From the NCBI GenBank assembly GCA_021777765.1, contig JAJYDF010000004.1:1-64000 (forward strand): 64,000 bases of DNA. Direction: 5' to 3'. Both the position numbers and the translations under genes were made by a program. This stretch comes from Pseudomonadota bacterium (lineage in GTDB: Bacteria; Pseudomonadota; Gammaproteobacteria; DASZBR01). Positions 34,501-44,249 of this stretch are shown one piece after another. The notes under the pieces are model-generated. The model was not told where the DNA came from. It did no database searches and saw nothing but the letters and a program-made list of their open reading frames with translations. Positions within the stretch are counted from its first letter, which is position 1; each line of letters opens with the position of its first letter.

Positions 34501-35451
34501 ATGCTAACTTACTATCCCCCCATTGACCCTTATGCAACACATCTTTTAGCTGTGACGCCACCGCATAATATATATGTTGAAGAATCAGGAAATCCAAACG
34601 GTTTACCGGTATTATTTATACATGGCGGACCCGGTGGCGGAACAAATCCGCAACAAAGATGTTTTTTTGATCCTGAAATTTATCGCATTATTTTATTTGA
34701 TCAACGTGGGAGTGGCCAATCAACACCTCATGCAGAATTAACGAACAATACCACTCAAGATTTAATTAATGATATTGAAATCATTCGTAATCATTTAAAT
34801 ATTGATAAATGGGTTATTTTTGGTGGCTCATGGGGATCAACATTAGCATTACTTTATGCACAAGCATATCCCGATACCGTTTTAGCACTCATAGTCCGCG
34901 GAATATTTCTGTGTAATAACAATGATAAAAAATGGTTTTTTGAGTATGGCGTCAATCAATTATATCCAGAACATTGGGATGAATTCATTGCGCCCATACC
35001 TGAAAATGAACGCCAGGATTTAATTACTGCTTATTACAAGCGTTTAACTTCTTCTGATTATCAGGAACAACTTACTGCTGCTAAAGCATGGTCAGCTTGG
35101 GAAGGCTATACCTCTAGCTTAAAACCAAATCCCAAATTAGTAGATTATTTTACAGAACCATTACATGCAATAAGCGTCGCACGCATTGAATGTCATTATT
35201 TTATTAACCACTGTTTTATTGCGCAGGATCAAATATTGCGCGATATACACAAGATAAAACACATACCCGGTATTATTATTCATGGTCGTTATGATTTAGT
35301 ATGCCCACCAATTAATGCATGGCGCTTACATAATGCATGGCCAAAATCAGAATTAATTTTCACACCCGATGCAGGACATGCGGCTAGTGAACCTAGTAAT
35401 ACTGATGCATTAATTAATGCTACTCAGAAAATTGCGCGACAATTTAAATAA
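34501..35451 (+). CDS. pip: Proline iminopeptidase
   Basis: A 316-aa alpha/beta-hydrolase of peptidase family S33 that removes N-terminal proline from peptides. Oxyanion region HGGPGGGTNPQQRCFFDP, FDQRGSGQS, nucleophile elbow GGSWGS with Ser110, Asp in HGRYDLVCP and His in DAGHAASE. The length is standard. It appears to be transcribed alone, with a probable Shine-Dalgarno AGGAATTGCT before the ATG. Confidence 0.94.
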   Translation: MLTYYPPIDPYATHLLAVTPPHNIYVEESGNPNGLPVLFIHGGPGGGTNPQQRCFFDPEIYRIILFDQRGSGQSTPHAELTNNTTQDLINDIEIIRNHLNIDKWVIFGGSWGSTLALLYAQAYPDTVLALIVRGIFLCNNNDKKWFFEYGVNQLYPEHWDEFIAPIPENERQDLITAYYKRLTSSDYQEQLTAAKAWSAWEGYTSSLKPNPKLVDYFTEPLHAISVARIECHYFINHCFIAQDQILRDIHKIKHIPGIIIHGRYDLVCPPINAWRLHNAWPKSELIFTPDAGHAASEPSNTDALINATQKIARQFK

Positions 35452-35489
35452 TATGGCAAATAAAGCTTTATGATTTAAATAATTAAAAT

Positions 35490-35687
35490 CGTAGCCTGGG
35501 TGCAGCCAAATGAAAATAATAATTTATTTTCACAAACTTTAACTATTTACTATTATTATTCAAATCCAAGGGCGAAACCCGGGATAAAATTTGATTTCCC
35601 GGATTTCGGCAGTGCATAAAATCATTACATTGCATTTTCAAGGCCATATATTTTTATTATTTTGTCATTTGCTTACATCCAGGCTAA
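35490..35687. mobile_element. MITE-like palindromic element, family B copy 2
   Basis: About 198 bp. Left tip CGTAGCCTGGGTGCAGCCAA and right tip GCTTACATCCAGGCTA are complementary with a few mismatches; the centre has CGAAACCCGGGA and TCCCGGATTTCG. It is the diverged relative of 25074-25274. Its right end overlaps the 3' end of the Sel1-ankyrin gene and supplies its TAG stop. Confidence 0.75.
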
Positions 35688-38290
35688 CTATTTAGACGGA
35701 CCGTGTGAACGCTCGACAATTGCGCATCCACTTTATTTATACTCCCAAATAATTCATCCCAATAGGCCATAATTTTTTGCGTACTTACGGGTTTATCTTC
35801 AAATAAATTTTTAAAGAAAAAAGAATAAGTTGATTTATTAAAAAACTGTCCCAATGCATTTTGTGATTTTATAACATCAATGAGGATAGTTAATTTTTGT
35901 GAAATATCTTTTCTGGCTTTAACACCCTCAAGAAAATAATCGACCAATTTTTCGCGAAGGGAATTTAACAAATCAATATCACTGGTAGAAAGCGCATTGA
36001 GATTTTTTATTAAACCGAGTATCTCTATAATCATACTTAAATCTTTACTTTCCATAGCAAAAAACATAGGCGATAGCCCTTTATTATCTGATTTTTTTAA
36101 TAGAAAGTCATATTTTTGCAATAAAAATGTGACTATATCCCTATGATTAAAATATATTGCATAGTGTAGCGCATTCCAGCCATTTTGCTTATTGACTACA
36201 GTAAAATCATATTGATGATTTGCCAATACTTCTACAACTGCTAGTTGACCATGTAATATTGCATCAAATAAAGCGATTCTACCAAAACTATCTATTTCAT
36301 TTAAATCTGCATGCTGAATAATGAATAAATTCATTAAATCAGTATATCCCCGCCGCGCTGCGATGTGTGTTGAAGTGGATCCATTTAATACACGTGCATT
36401 CACATTTGTGTTTCTCATTAATAATTGTTCAGCAACCTGATAATTACCATTAATCGCCGCGATATAAAGTGCCGTTGTGCCATTCCATGCTGCTGCTTCT
36501 AATTGGGGATTATTTCGACGTTGTTGCAAAATGTCTGATATTAATTGATTGATAGATGGCCTCATATTATTTGATTGATTTAATGAAAAAACTTTTAAAC
36601 CAATAGCCAAATAACTATCATCATGACCATACCGAGTGTAAAAAAAGTATTTAATCGCTTCAACTAATTCCTGACAATTATTTAAAATCAATATATCATT
36701 TGCTGATGGATCATAAAAAAAATATCCTGCTTTAGAATAAGAAAAATAAATTTTATGCTCACCATCAGCCACGATGACCATATCACCCCACAGAATCGAT
36801 TTTATAATGGTATATGCCAATTCATGATCATTAAATACAAAAGCAAAATTAAATACTTCAACCACATCGGTTATATCACGCTTATTATTTAGATTTTGTG
36901 ATTTTTTCTCAAGCTTATCTGTGCAAGGTGTTGTTTTCATAAAATTGCCAGAAATAAATTGATCAGGCGGTAACAATGTTAACATGGCAATAAAATCACT
37001 TTGTGAAATACTTTTATTATTTTCTGTTACGGGTATTCTGCGAGGTGACGCAGTAAATAACAAAGAACTTATAAAAGTGTAGAGATCAATTGCTTTGAAC
37101 AAATTTATTTTAGGACTTTCAAATTTTAAACTCAGTTCTTCATTTTCATATCTTAATTGATTATGTGATTTTATTATTCCTTCAATTTGAGTGACGCTCT
37201 CACAATGATGCAATTGTTCTATTAATTCAGGCTGCAATTTTAATGAATGCTTTTTATATGCATTACGATAAGCTGAAAAAAGTTCGCCCATTAACTTCAT
37301 TTGGTCATCGTTTAAATAACTGATAAATTGTAGTCGGTTTAAATAATGTTCAACTTCACCAATAAGCGCTGCGCGAAACAGCATAAAAACAAAGCCATTA
37401 CAGACACCTTTTTCAATTGCCCACTGTGGTAACGATTCAGAATATTTTTTACCGTCTGTAATGTAAGTAATATTTTGTAAAAAAATTTGAAATTGCTTTT
37501 TTAGATCAAATTGATTAAGAGGCGCATGTTTTAACATCAATTTAAAATAGGTAGATGCAATAACTTCATTTTGACTCACAGAAAAATCATTTTGATAAAG
37601 AAAAAATAATTTGGATAAAGCCAAGACGTTGCCCTGTTTTGCTGCAGTTTGTAAATAATATCGTGCAACCTCATGATTTTTACTGATCTCCAAGTGGTAT
37701 ATGCCTGACCACAAACGTCCTTCAATAGATCCTAACTCTGCTGCTCTTTTAAAGTAATCCTCAGCATGTTTCTGCACAGTTATATCAGTGGCTTTAAATG
37801 CAATATGACCTAAATGCAATAATGCCTGTGCAAATTGCTTATCAGCTGCACGCGCCCAATAGGATCTCGCACTATCAATATTTTTTTTATCTATTTCTAG
37901 CGTTAAATGGCCTAATAAATAAATGGCTGGGATAAGCTCTTTATCTGCAGCAAACTGCAGATGTTTATGTGCGTCTAACAAACTACGTTTTATATTGCCT
38001 AATTCATAGTAATAAATCAGTCCTACTATAAAGTGCTCTTGGGGAGTAATTTCATTAATAGCTTTTTTAATGATGCCATCAAATAAGACTTGAATGAGTT
38101 TGTGATCCTTCGCTGTAATATCAGAAATGTGTTCGATAGCATAATTTATCCTATCAAGCACTAATTCTACAGTTCGATAATCAGCCTGCCATAGCCAATT
38201 AATCATTCTTTGGTACAAAAATACCAGTTTGGATTGGTGGATTTTTTCAATCGCTAATTCTATTTCGATGATTTCACTTGTTTGAGCCAT
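35684..38290 (-). CDS. Sel1-repeat and ankyrin-repeat protein, 868 aa
   Basis: Sel1-like repeats at about residues 90-240 (SARSYWARAADKQFAQALLH, EDYFKRAAELGSIEGRLWSG, ARYYLQTAAKQGNVLAL) are followed by an unassigned middle region. Ankyrin repeats follow at about residues 590-770 (NGTTALYIAAINGNYQVAEQ, GSTSTHIAARRGYTDLMNLF, GWNALHYAIYFNHRDIVTF). There is no signal peptide or membrane helix. Both repeat types mediate protein binding and are common in Legionella/Coxiella effectors; an effector role is inference. The stop codon lies in a repetitive element, so the original C-terminus may have been altered. It is divergent from an ATP-grasp-like gene. Confidence 0.85.
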   Translation of the reverse strand: MAQTSEIIEIELAIEKIHQSKLVFLYQRMINWLWQADYRTVELVLDRINYAIEHISDITAKDHKLIQVLFDGIIKKAINEITPQEHFIVGLIYYYELGNIKRSLLDAHKHLQFAADKELIPAIYLLGHLTLEIDKKNIDSARSYWARAADKQFAQALLHLGHIAFKATDITVQKHAEDYFKRAAELGSIEGRLWSGIYHLEISKNHEVARYYLQTAAKQGNVLALSKLFFLYQNDFSVSQNEVIASTYFKLMLKHAPLNQFDLKKQFQIFLQNITYITDGKKYSESLPQWAIEKGVCNGFVFMLFRAALIGEVEHYLNRLQFISYLNDDQMKLMGELFSAYRNAYKKHSLKLQPELIEQLHHCESVTQIEGIIKSHNQLRYENEELSLKFESPKINLFKAIDLYTFISSLLFTASPRRIPVTENNKSISQSDFIAMLTLLPPDQFISGNFMKTTPCTDKLEKKSQNLNNKRDITDVVEVFNFAFVFNDHELAYTIIKSILWGDMVIVADGEHKIYFSYSKAGYFFYDPSANDILILNNCQELVEAIKYFFYTRYGHDDSYLAIGLKVFSLNQSNNMRPSINQLISDILQQRRNNPQLEAAAWNGTTALYIAAINGNYQVAEQLLMRNTNVNARVLNGSTSTHIAARRGYTDLMNLFIIQHADLNEIDSFGRIALFDAILHGQLAVVEVLANHQYDFTVVNKQNGWNALHYAIYFNHRDIVTFLLQKYDFLLKKSDNKGLSPMFFAMESKDLSMIIEILGLIKNLNALSTSDIDLLNSLREKLVDYFLEGVKARKDISQKLTILIDVIKSQNALGQFFNKSTYSFFFKNLFEDKPVSTQKIMAYWDELFGSINKVDAQLSSVHTVRLNS

Positions 38291-38424
38291 ATGTTTTTTT
38301 AATGTTGCGATCGAGGTTATTACACGTGGAATTCTAATCTAATATCAAGTCATGCTATTATGACACGATAGGCTCAATTAATATAGCTCAATTCATCATA
38401 TCGCAGTTTAAACAAGGATCTAAT

Positions 38425-39828
38425 ATGACCAATAAAACTTTCATTATAGGAATCATTGATGGGAAATTGCATAATGACGAATTTAATATTTTTGAATTAG
38501 ACAGTGCAACAGCTTCAATGTTTGTAGGATATAATCGGTTGCATAACCAAACGATGGAACAGCTTATTGCACAATCCATTGCTGAATTTGCTCAAAATAA
38601 TCAAATTGAAAAAATATTAATCGAAGATGATTTACATATTAAATCTATTATTAATGATGAAAAATTTATTCGCTATTTAAATGAACTGGGCAAAAATCAA
38701 TTCGTTGCAACAATTGCACAATTTGAAAATTATACCAATATTAATAACACCTTATTCTTACCTCTGAATGATGAAACCCTTTGTCCATTAGAAGACTTAT
38801 TAAAAAAACCCAACACCGCTGCTTTAAATTATGGTGGCGCGCTATATCTTTGTTTTGCAGATAAAGCTTTTTTAGAATTATTTCTTTCCAGATCCAATTC
38901 TCATTATCCCAAAACACAACTCATCCATATTGATCTTGCATTAAATAACAAGAATACACTCAAAGAATTTTTAAATTTATTTCAACATGATTATGTCATG
39001 ATTAAACCAACTAATAAAACATTAGGCCATGGAGTGACACTGATTGCTAAAAAGCAATTCGAGGCATTTCTCAATGATGTGGTCGCTTTACAAAATCAAT
39101 TATTATTACTGAAAGTTTTTGCAGAAAGATATTTTATGGGTGATCAAACTATCGCTAAACATTGGCTTAAAGATAAATATATGTTAGTTCAAGATTACGT
39201 GTCAGGTGTGCAAAAAGATAATTATGATGTGACAGGCCGCTTAGTATTTAAAATAACAGGTAATATGGACTTGTCATCATTCAATTGGCAAATTATTGGT
39301 TGTTATTGGAAACTACCCCGCGAACCACAAACGAATCCCGCACTCACTGCCAATAACACCATTTCATATATCTACGAAACAGCAGAAGAAAACGTGTCAA
39401 TAATGATGACAAAGGATGAGCAAATTAAAATTGAAAAATCTTTAGCACACACTTTATTACCATTAATCTCAAAAATATTAACCACCAATGTATCCGACCT
39501 CATTAATGAATTCTTAGCGGATGGTTCTTTTTTACATCTCACCTATTGCATGAATACAATTAACAGATATCTCTCTGAGAAACAGAAATTAGTGTTGTTG
39601 GATAAATTACAGGATATTTATCGGACTACGGACAATATCACTGAACAACAAGTGATTATATCATCCGTGTTAAACCAGATGTGGTACCCATTTAGTGAAA
39701 AATCATTCGAATTTATGAGAAAAATAATCAGTAGAAAAGATCCAAAAATAAATGAATTTATCCGTAAATTAACTAAAGAATCGAATTTGTTAAATATGAC
39801 TGAAATATTGTTTACAGAAAATGATTAA
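38425..39828 (+). CDS. ATP-grasp-like protein, 467 aa
   Basis: The middle of the protein looks like an ATP-grasp fold of the YheC/YheD or RimK kind. VMIKPTNKTLGHGVTLIAKK (residues 191-210) has the nucleotide Lys and Gly-rich loop, MLVQDYVSG (253-261) the hinge strand, and YDVTGRLVFKITGN followed by WQIIGCYWKLPREP the metal/substrate strands. The N-terminal 120 residues resemble a pre-ATP-grasp Rossmann-like part; the C-terminal 150 are helical and unassigned. ATP-grasp enzymes ligate a carboxylate to an amine or thiol via acyl-phosphate; the substrate is unknown. It has no close operon partner and sits among effector-like genes. Confidence 0.65.
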   Translation: MTNKTFIIGIIDGKLHNDEFNIFELDSATASMFVGYNRLHNQTMEQLIAQSIAEFAQNNQIEKILIEDDLHIKSIINDEKFIRYLNELGKNQFVATIAQFENYTNINNTLFLPLNDETLCPLEDLLKKPNTAALNYGGALYLCFADKAFLELFLSRSNSHYPKTQLIHIDLALNNKNTLKEFLNLFQHDYVMIKPTNKTLGHGVTLIAKKQFEAFLNDVVALQNQLLLLKVFAERYFMGDQTIAKHWLKDKYMLVQDYVSGVQKDNYDVTGRLVFKITGNMDLSSFNWQIIGCYWKLPREPQTNPALTANNTISYIYETAEENVSIMMTKDEQIKIEKSLAHTLLPLISKILTTNVSDLINEFLADGSFLHLTYCMNTINRYLSEKQKLVLLDKLQDIYRTTDNITEQQVIISSVLNQMWYPFSEKSFEFMRKIISRKDPKINEFIRKLTKESNLLNMTEILFTEND

Positions 39829-39843
39829 ATCCTATTAAAAATG

Positions 39844-40761
39844 TTATGGTCTATCATCCAATTCTTTCTTCGCGATTGGCATTAAATCTTGCTTATTTAA
39901 ACCTAATGCAACAGCCAATGCACCAGCAACATAGATGGAAGAATAGGTACCGATCACAATACCAATAATAAATGCGGTAGCAAAACCATGAATCATTTCA
40001 CCACCGAGAAAAAACAATGCCAACACAACCACTAATGTCGTTGCAGAGGTCATTACTGTTCGAGATAAAGTTTGATTAATCGATAAATTGACAATTTCAA
40101 CAGGCGTGCCTTTGCGTACTTTACGGAAATTTTCACGAATTCTATCAAAAATAACGATAGTGTCATTTAATGAATAACCAATCACGGCCAACACTGCAGC
40201 TAATGCGGTTAAATTAAATTCCAATTGAAAATAAGAAAACATGCCCATAATTAAAACCGGATCATGAATTAATGCAACGGCTGACCCAATGGCAAAACGA
40301 TATTCAAAACGAATCGCGATATAAATCATAGTGCCCAATAACGCGACTAATATCGCTAAAAATCCTTTTGTCGCCATTTCTTGTCCTACTTTAGGCCCTA
40401 CATAATCAACGCGTTGTAATTTAGCACCTTGTAATACTGACATCACTTGTTGTGTTAAATGTTGTTGATCAACATTAACACGCGGCGCAATACTGATTAA
40501 TAAATTTTCAGCATTACCATAACTTTGCACGACTGCTTCTTTAAATCCCGCATTATCTAATTCATTGCGCACACTAATGACATCAGCCGCTTGCGGATAG
40601 GAAATTTGTATTTGTGTACCACCGGTAAAATCTAATCCCCAATTTAATCCTTTGATGGATAAAGACGTGATAGATAAAATAAATAAAATCATTGAAAAGG
40701 CAGCCGCATATTTACGCAGACCTAAAAAATTAATTGCGGTTTTCTTTTTAAAAAATTCCAT
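39844..40761 (-). CDS. secF: Protein translocase subunit SecF
   Basis: A 305-aa inner-membrane protein with six helices and a periplasmic domain after helix 1 (GLNWGLDFTGGTQIQISYP). It has VGQEMATKGFLAILVALLG, YSLNDTIVIFDRIRENFRK and SINQTLSRTVMTSATTLVV, diagnostic of SecF. With SecD and YajC it uses the proton gradient to pull exported proteins across. It is separated from secD by a dispersed hairpin repeat. Confidence 0.97.
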   Translation of the reverse strand: MEFFKKKTAINFLGLRKYAAAFSMILFILSITSLSIKGLNWGLDFTGGTQIQISYPQAADVISVRNELDNAGFKEAVVQSYGNAENLLISIAPRVNVDQQHLTQQVMSVLQGAKLQRVDYVGPKVGQEMATKGFLAILVALLGTMIYIAIRFEYRFAIGSAVALIHDPVLIMGMFSYFQLEFNLTALAAVLAVIGYSLNDTIVIFDRIRENFRKVRKGTPVEIVNLSINQTLSRTVMTSATTLVVVLALFFLGGEMIHGFATAFIIGIVIGTYSSIYVAGALAVALGLNKQDLMPIAKKELDDRP

Positions 40762-40787
40762 GTGTTAATACCTCATATATATTTTTT

Positions 40788-40811
40788 CTTTCTCCCGCAA
40801 GCGGGAGAAGG
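40788..40811. repeat. CCTTCTCCC-type hairpin repeat between secD and secF
   Basis: CTTTCTCCCGC AA GCGGGAGAAGG, a member of the dispersed hairpin family, within the sec operon. Confidence 0.7.
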
Positions 40812-40816
40812 TAAAG

Positions 40817-42691
40817 TCAGATCCCAATTGATAAACCCTTCACCGCCCTACCACCATAAATCGCGTTTATTAATGCTCTTGTCACCATAATCGCCGAAAA
40901 CATCGATGTTAATAATCCCAATGTTAAAGTCACCGCAAATCCTTTTACTGCATCAGTACCAATACCAAATAAAACCATGGCAACAATTAAACTGGTCACA
41001 TTGGCATCAACAATGGTGACCAACGCACGTTCATATCCCGCATGAATACTTGCTTGAGGTGTTAAACCATTTCGCAATTCTTCACGAATACGTTCAAAAA
41101 TTAATACATTGGCATCGACCGCCATACCCACCGTAAGCACAATACCGGCAATACCTGGTAATGTTAATGTCGCTCCTAATATTGATAATAATGCGACCAA
41201 TAACACTAAATTTAACGTTAAAGCGACATCCGCAATAACGCCGAATAATCGATAATAAACTGCCATAAATAAGCCGACTAACAACATACCGACTTCAACC
41301 GATAAAATACCTTTATGTATATTTTCTTGTCCCAAACTCGGTCCGACAGTACGTTCTTCTTCGTAATCAATTGCTGCAGGTAATGCACCAGCGCGTAATA
41401 ATAAGGCAAGATTTTGTGATTCTTGCTCATTAGTAAGACCTGTAATTTGGAAATGGGCACCTAATGCATTTTGAATGGTTGCCACACTGATGATACGTTC
41501 ATTTTTATGTGTCGTTTTAACCACTTTGCCATTGATTAATTGACTTTGTATTTTTGATTCAACAAATACCACTGACATTAATTTACCAATATTTTCCCGA
41601 GTAACACGGCTAAATAAATTTTCACCACCGCCGCCTAAATTAATATCAACAGAGGGTCGGCCATTTTCATCAAAAGTTGCTGTCGCATCTGTAATAGAAT
41701 TACCGGTCAGAATAATTTGATCTTTTAATAATATCGGTTCGCTACGTCCCTCATCATTCCACGTATAAAGTTTTGATCCCGCTGGTGGAATACCACTCGC
41801 AGCAGCAGTATGCGCATCATGATCTTGATCAACCATATGAAATTCTAATGTCGCAGTACCACCTAATATTTCTTTTGCATGCGCTGTATCTTGAATACCC
41901 GGCAAATCAACAGAAACACGATCTAAACCTTGTTGCTGTACAACAGCTTCACTCACACCTAATTCATTAACACGATTACGTAAAGTGGTCATGGTTTGAT
42001 CAATAGTATATTGATCAATTTTTTGTAATGCAGCGGGAGATAACTGTGCATATAATTGATAAGTATTTGGTACATTATTTTTATTAACCACTAAATCTTG
42101 ATAATCTCTGTTAATTAAACTTTGCGCAGCCTCAAGATTATTCTCATCACGAAATGTTAAAGTAATAATATTATCTTTACCTAATTCAATATCGGCATAA
42201 CGAATTAAATTATCGTGTAATGATGAAGTAATATTAGAAATATTACCTTCTTGTCGATGACCAACGACTGAATCAATATCAACATCTAATAAAAAATGGA
42301 CACCACCACGTAAATCTAATCCTAATTTCATCGGTTGCGCACCTAATGCAATCAACCATGAAGGTGTGGCCGGCGCTAAATTTAATGCAACCGTATAATT
42401 ATCGCCTAAACTGGCTTTTAAAATATCACTGGCTTTAAGCTGCGTATCCGTATCATTAAATCGTACTAAGATATTTCTTTTATCAATTACAGCGGATTTA
42501 TAATTTAAATGATTTGTTTGTAGCGTATTGTCAATTTGCGATAATAATTGATCAGATATTTCTACACCTGGCACACCAGATACCTGCACCGCAGGATCTT
42601 CACCAAAGATATTTGGCGCGGCATAAATAAATCCCAAGCATATTAATACGATTAATAATAGATTTTTCCACAGCGGATATTTGTTGAGCAT
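40817..42691 (-). CDS. secD: Protein translocase subunit SecD
   Basis: A 624-aa inner-membrane protein of the SecDF-YajC complex. The first helix (NLLLIVLICLGFIYAAPNIF) precedes the large periplasmic P1 domain: LGLDLRGGVHFLLDVD, TLRNRVNELGVSEAVVQQQG, ALLLRAGALPAAI. It ends in five helices with TLPGIAGIVLTVGMAVDANV and LIFERIREELRNG. Order and length are standard. It lies 21 bases after yajC. Confidence 0.97.
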   Translation of the reverse strand: MLNKYPLWKNLLLIVLICLGFIYAAPNIFGEDPAVQVSGVPGVEISDQLLSQIDNTLQTNHLNYKSAVIDKRNILVRFNDTDTQLKASDILKASLGDNYTVALNLAPATPSWLIALGAQPMKLGLDLRGGVHFLLDVDIDSVVGHRQEGNISNITSSLHDNLIRYADIELGKDNIITLTFRDENNLEAAQSLINRDYQDLVVNKNNVPNTYQLYAQLSPAALQKIDQYTIDQTMTTLRNRVNELGVSEAVVQQQGLDRVSVDLPGIQDTAHAKEILGGTATLEFHMVDQDHDAHTAAASGIPPAGSKLYTWNDEGRSEPILLKDQIILTGNSITDATATFDENGRPSVDINLGGGGENLFSRVTRENIGKLMSVVFVESKIQSQLINGKVVKTTHKNERIISVATIQNALGAHFQITGLTNEQESQNLALLLRAGALPAAIDYEEERTVGPSLGQENIHKGILSVEVGMLLVGLFMAVYYRLFGVIADVALTLNLVLLVALLSILGATLTLPGIAGIVLTVGMAVDANVLIFERIREELRNGLTPQASIHAGYERALVTIVDANVTSLIVAMVLFGIGTDAVKGFAVTLTLGLLTSMFSAIMVTRALINAIYGGRAVKGLSIGI

Positions 42692-42712
42692 AGCTTCGTC
42701 CAGTGAATGAGA

Positions 42713-43048
42713 TTAATTTGTTTTAAATGTACCTTTTGGAACAGTGGTAGCAATGGCTGGTTTTTGTATTTTAATATCGATATTTTCTGCGATGGTCAAT
42801 GTAATAAAATCATCACCGACTTTTTTAATTTTTCCTAATATACCGCCATTGGTAATGACTTCATCACCTTGTGTAAGATTATTAACTAAGCTGCGATGTT
42901 CTTTTGCACGTTTACTTTGCGGCAACCAAAATAATAAATAAAAAATAATGACAAATCCGGCCAACATCAAAATCGAACCCATACCACCACCTTGTGCTTG
43001 ACTCGCTGGTGTAGCGGCTGCTAACGCATCAGATATAAAAAAACTCAT
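42713..43048 (-). CDS. yajC: Sec translocon accessory protein YajC
   Basis: A 111-aa single-span protein. A Gly/Ala-rich N-terminus, helix [20 protein letters not shown], basic [13 protein letters not shown] and the cytoplasmic [20 protein letters not shown] are the YajC hallmarks. It overlaps queA by four bases. The tgt gene that usually lies between queA and yajC in Gammaproteobacteria is absent from this position. Confidence 0.95.
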   Translation of the reverse strand: MSFFISDALAAATPASQAQGGGMGSILMLAGFVIIFYLLFWLPQSKRAKEHRSLVNNLTQGDEVITNGGILGKIKKVGDDFITLTIAENIDIKIQKPAIATTVPKGTFKTN

Positions 43049-44088
43049 AGTTGCTCCTTTCTCATTACAAACATCGCATCCCCATAACTATAAAACCGAT
43101 AACGCTGTTCAATCGCAACACGATATGCAGTCATCATCTCTTCATAACCCGCAAACGCACATACTAACATCATTAGGGTAGATTCTGGCAAATGAAAATT
43201 GGTAATCATCGCATCAACACAACGAAACTCAAATCCCGGGGTGATAAACAATTTGGTGTCACCTTGAAAAGATTTCAAGTCTCCAGACAAAGCCGCTGAT
43301 TCTAAAACACGAGTGCTGGTTGTGCCAACTGCAATAACACGACCACCCCTCTCTTTAGTCTGATGAATTAATGCAACGGTTTGTTCAGAAATTTCAGCAT
43401 ATTCGCTGTGCATTACATGCTCAGCAATATTCTCAACGCGCATAGGCTGAAACGTACCCGCACCCACATGTAACGTTACAAAAGTACTTTGCACACCTAC
43501 TGATTTAATTTGTTCCAATAAATGATGATCAAAATGTAACCCGGCGGTAGGTGCCGCGACAGCACCTTTATGAATACCATACACCGTTTGATAGCGTTCT
43601 TTATCTGCATGTTCATCTGAACGATTAATATAAGGAGGTAATGGCATATGCCCACTATTTTCTAATATTTCGATAACAGAATTGCTTGCAAGAAATTCTA
43701 ATTCAAATAAATCTTCATGCCTGCCATTTACTTTCGCAGTAATAGCATTTTCCAACAATAATTCACAACCCACTCTAGGTGATTTACTCGAACGAATATG
43801 TGCAAAAACACAATGATTATCTAATATTCTTTCCACTAATACTTCTATTTTACCACCGGTTTTTTTGTGACCAAATAAACGCGCTGGCACAACACGTGTG
43901 TTATTAAAAACCAATAAATCATTACTATTTAATAATGAAGGTAAATCTCTAAAATAATTATGTTGAATAGCATTATGTCCATATAAACATAATAAACGGC
44001 TATCAGTCCGCTGTTTTGTCGGATATTGTGCAATTAATTCAGGTGGTAAATGATAGTTAAAATCACTCTTTTTAAAATGGTGAGCCAT
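43045..44088 (-). CDS. queA: S-adenosylmethionine:tRNA ribosyltransferase-isomerase
   Basis: A 347-aa QueA, which adds the epoxycyclopentane ring to preQ1-modified tRNA using the ribose of SAM, the next-to-last step of queuosine synthesis. Motifs: [60 protein letters not shown] and [17 protein letters not shown]. Its substrate requires Tgt, not encoded nearby. The ATG at 44088 ([10 protein letters not shown]) is preferred; an upstream ATG at 44109 adds seven unconserved residues. Confidence 0.95.
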   Translation of the reverse strand: MAHHFKKSDFNYHLPPELIAQYPTKQRTDSRLLCLYGHNAIQHNYFRDLPSLLNSNDLLVFNNTRVVPARLFGHKKTGGKIEVLVERILDNHCVFAHIRSSKSPRVGCELLLENAITAKVNGRHEDLFELEFLASNSVIEILENSGHMPLPPYINRSDEHADKERYQTVYGIHKGAVAAPTAGLHFDHHLLEQIKSVGVQSTFVTLHVGAGTFQPMRVENIAEHVMHSEYAEISEQTVALIHQTKERGGRVIAVGTTSTRVLESAALSGDLKSFQGDTKLFITPGFEFRCVDAMITNFHLPESTLMMLVCAFAGYEEMMTAYRVAIEQRYRFYSYGDAMFVMRKEQL

Positions 44089-44249
44089 AGTAATCTCAGT
44101 TAGTGGCAAAGTTGCAAATTATGGCATGTTTTCGGGTAAGTTTGTATGGAATCATGGAAGTGTGTGCAAAATAAGCACCTCTATATAACAAATTATGTTA
44201 CAATTCGCCCCCTAAATAAATAATTCATTAGATTAAACGAGCAAGCAAT

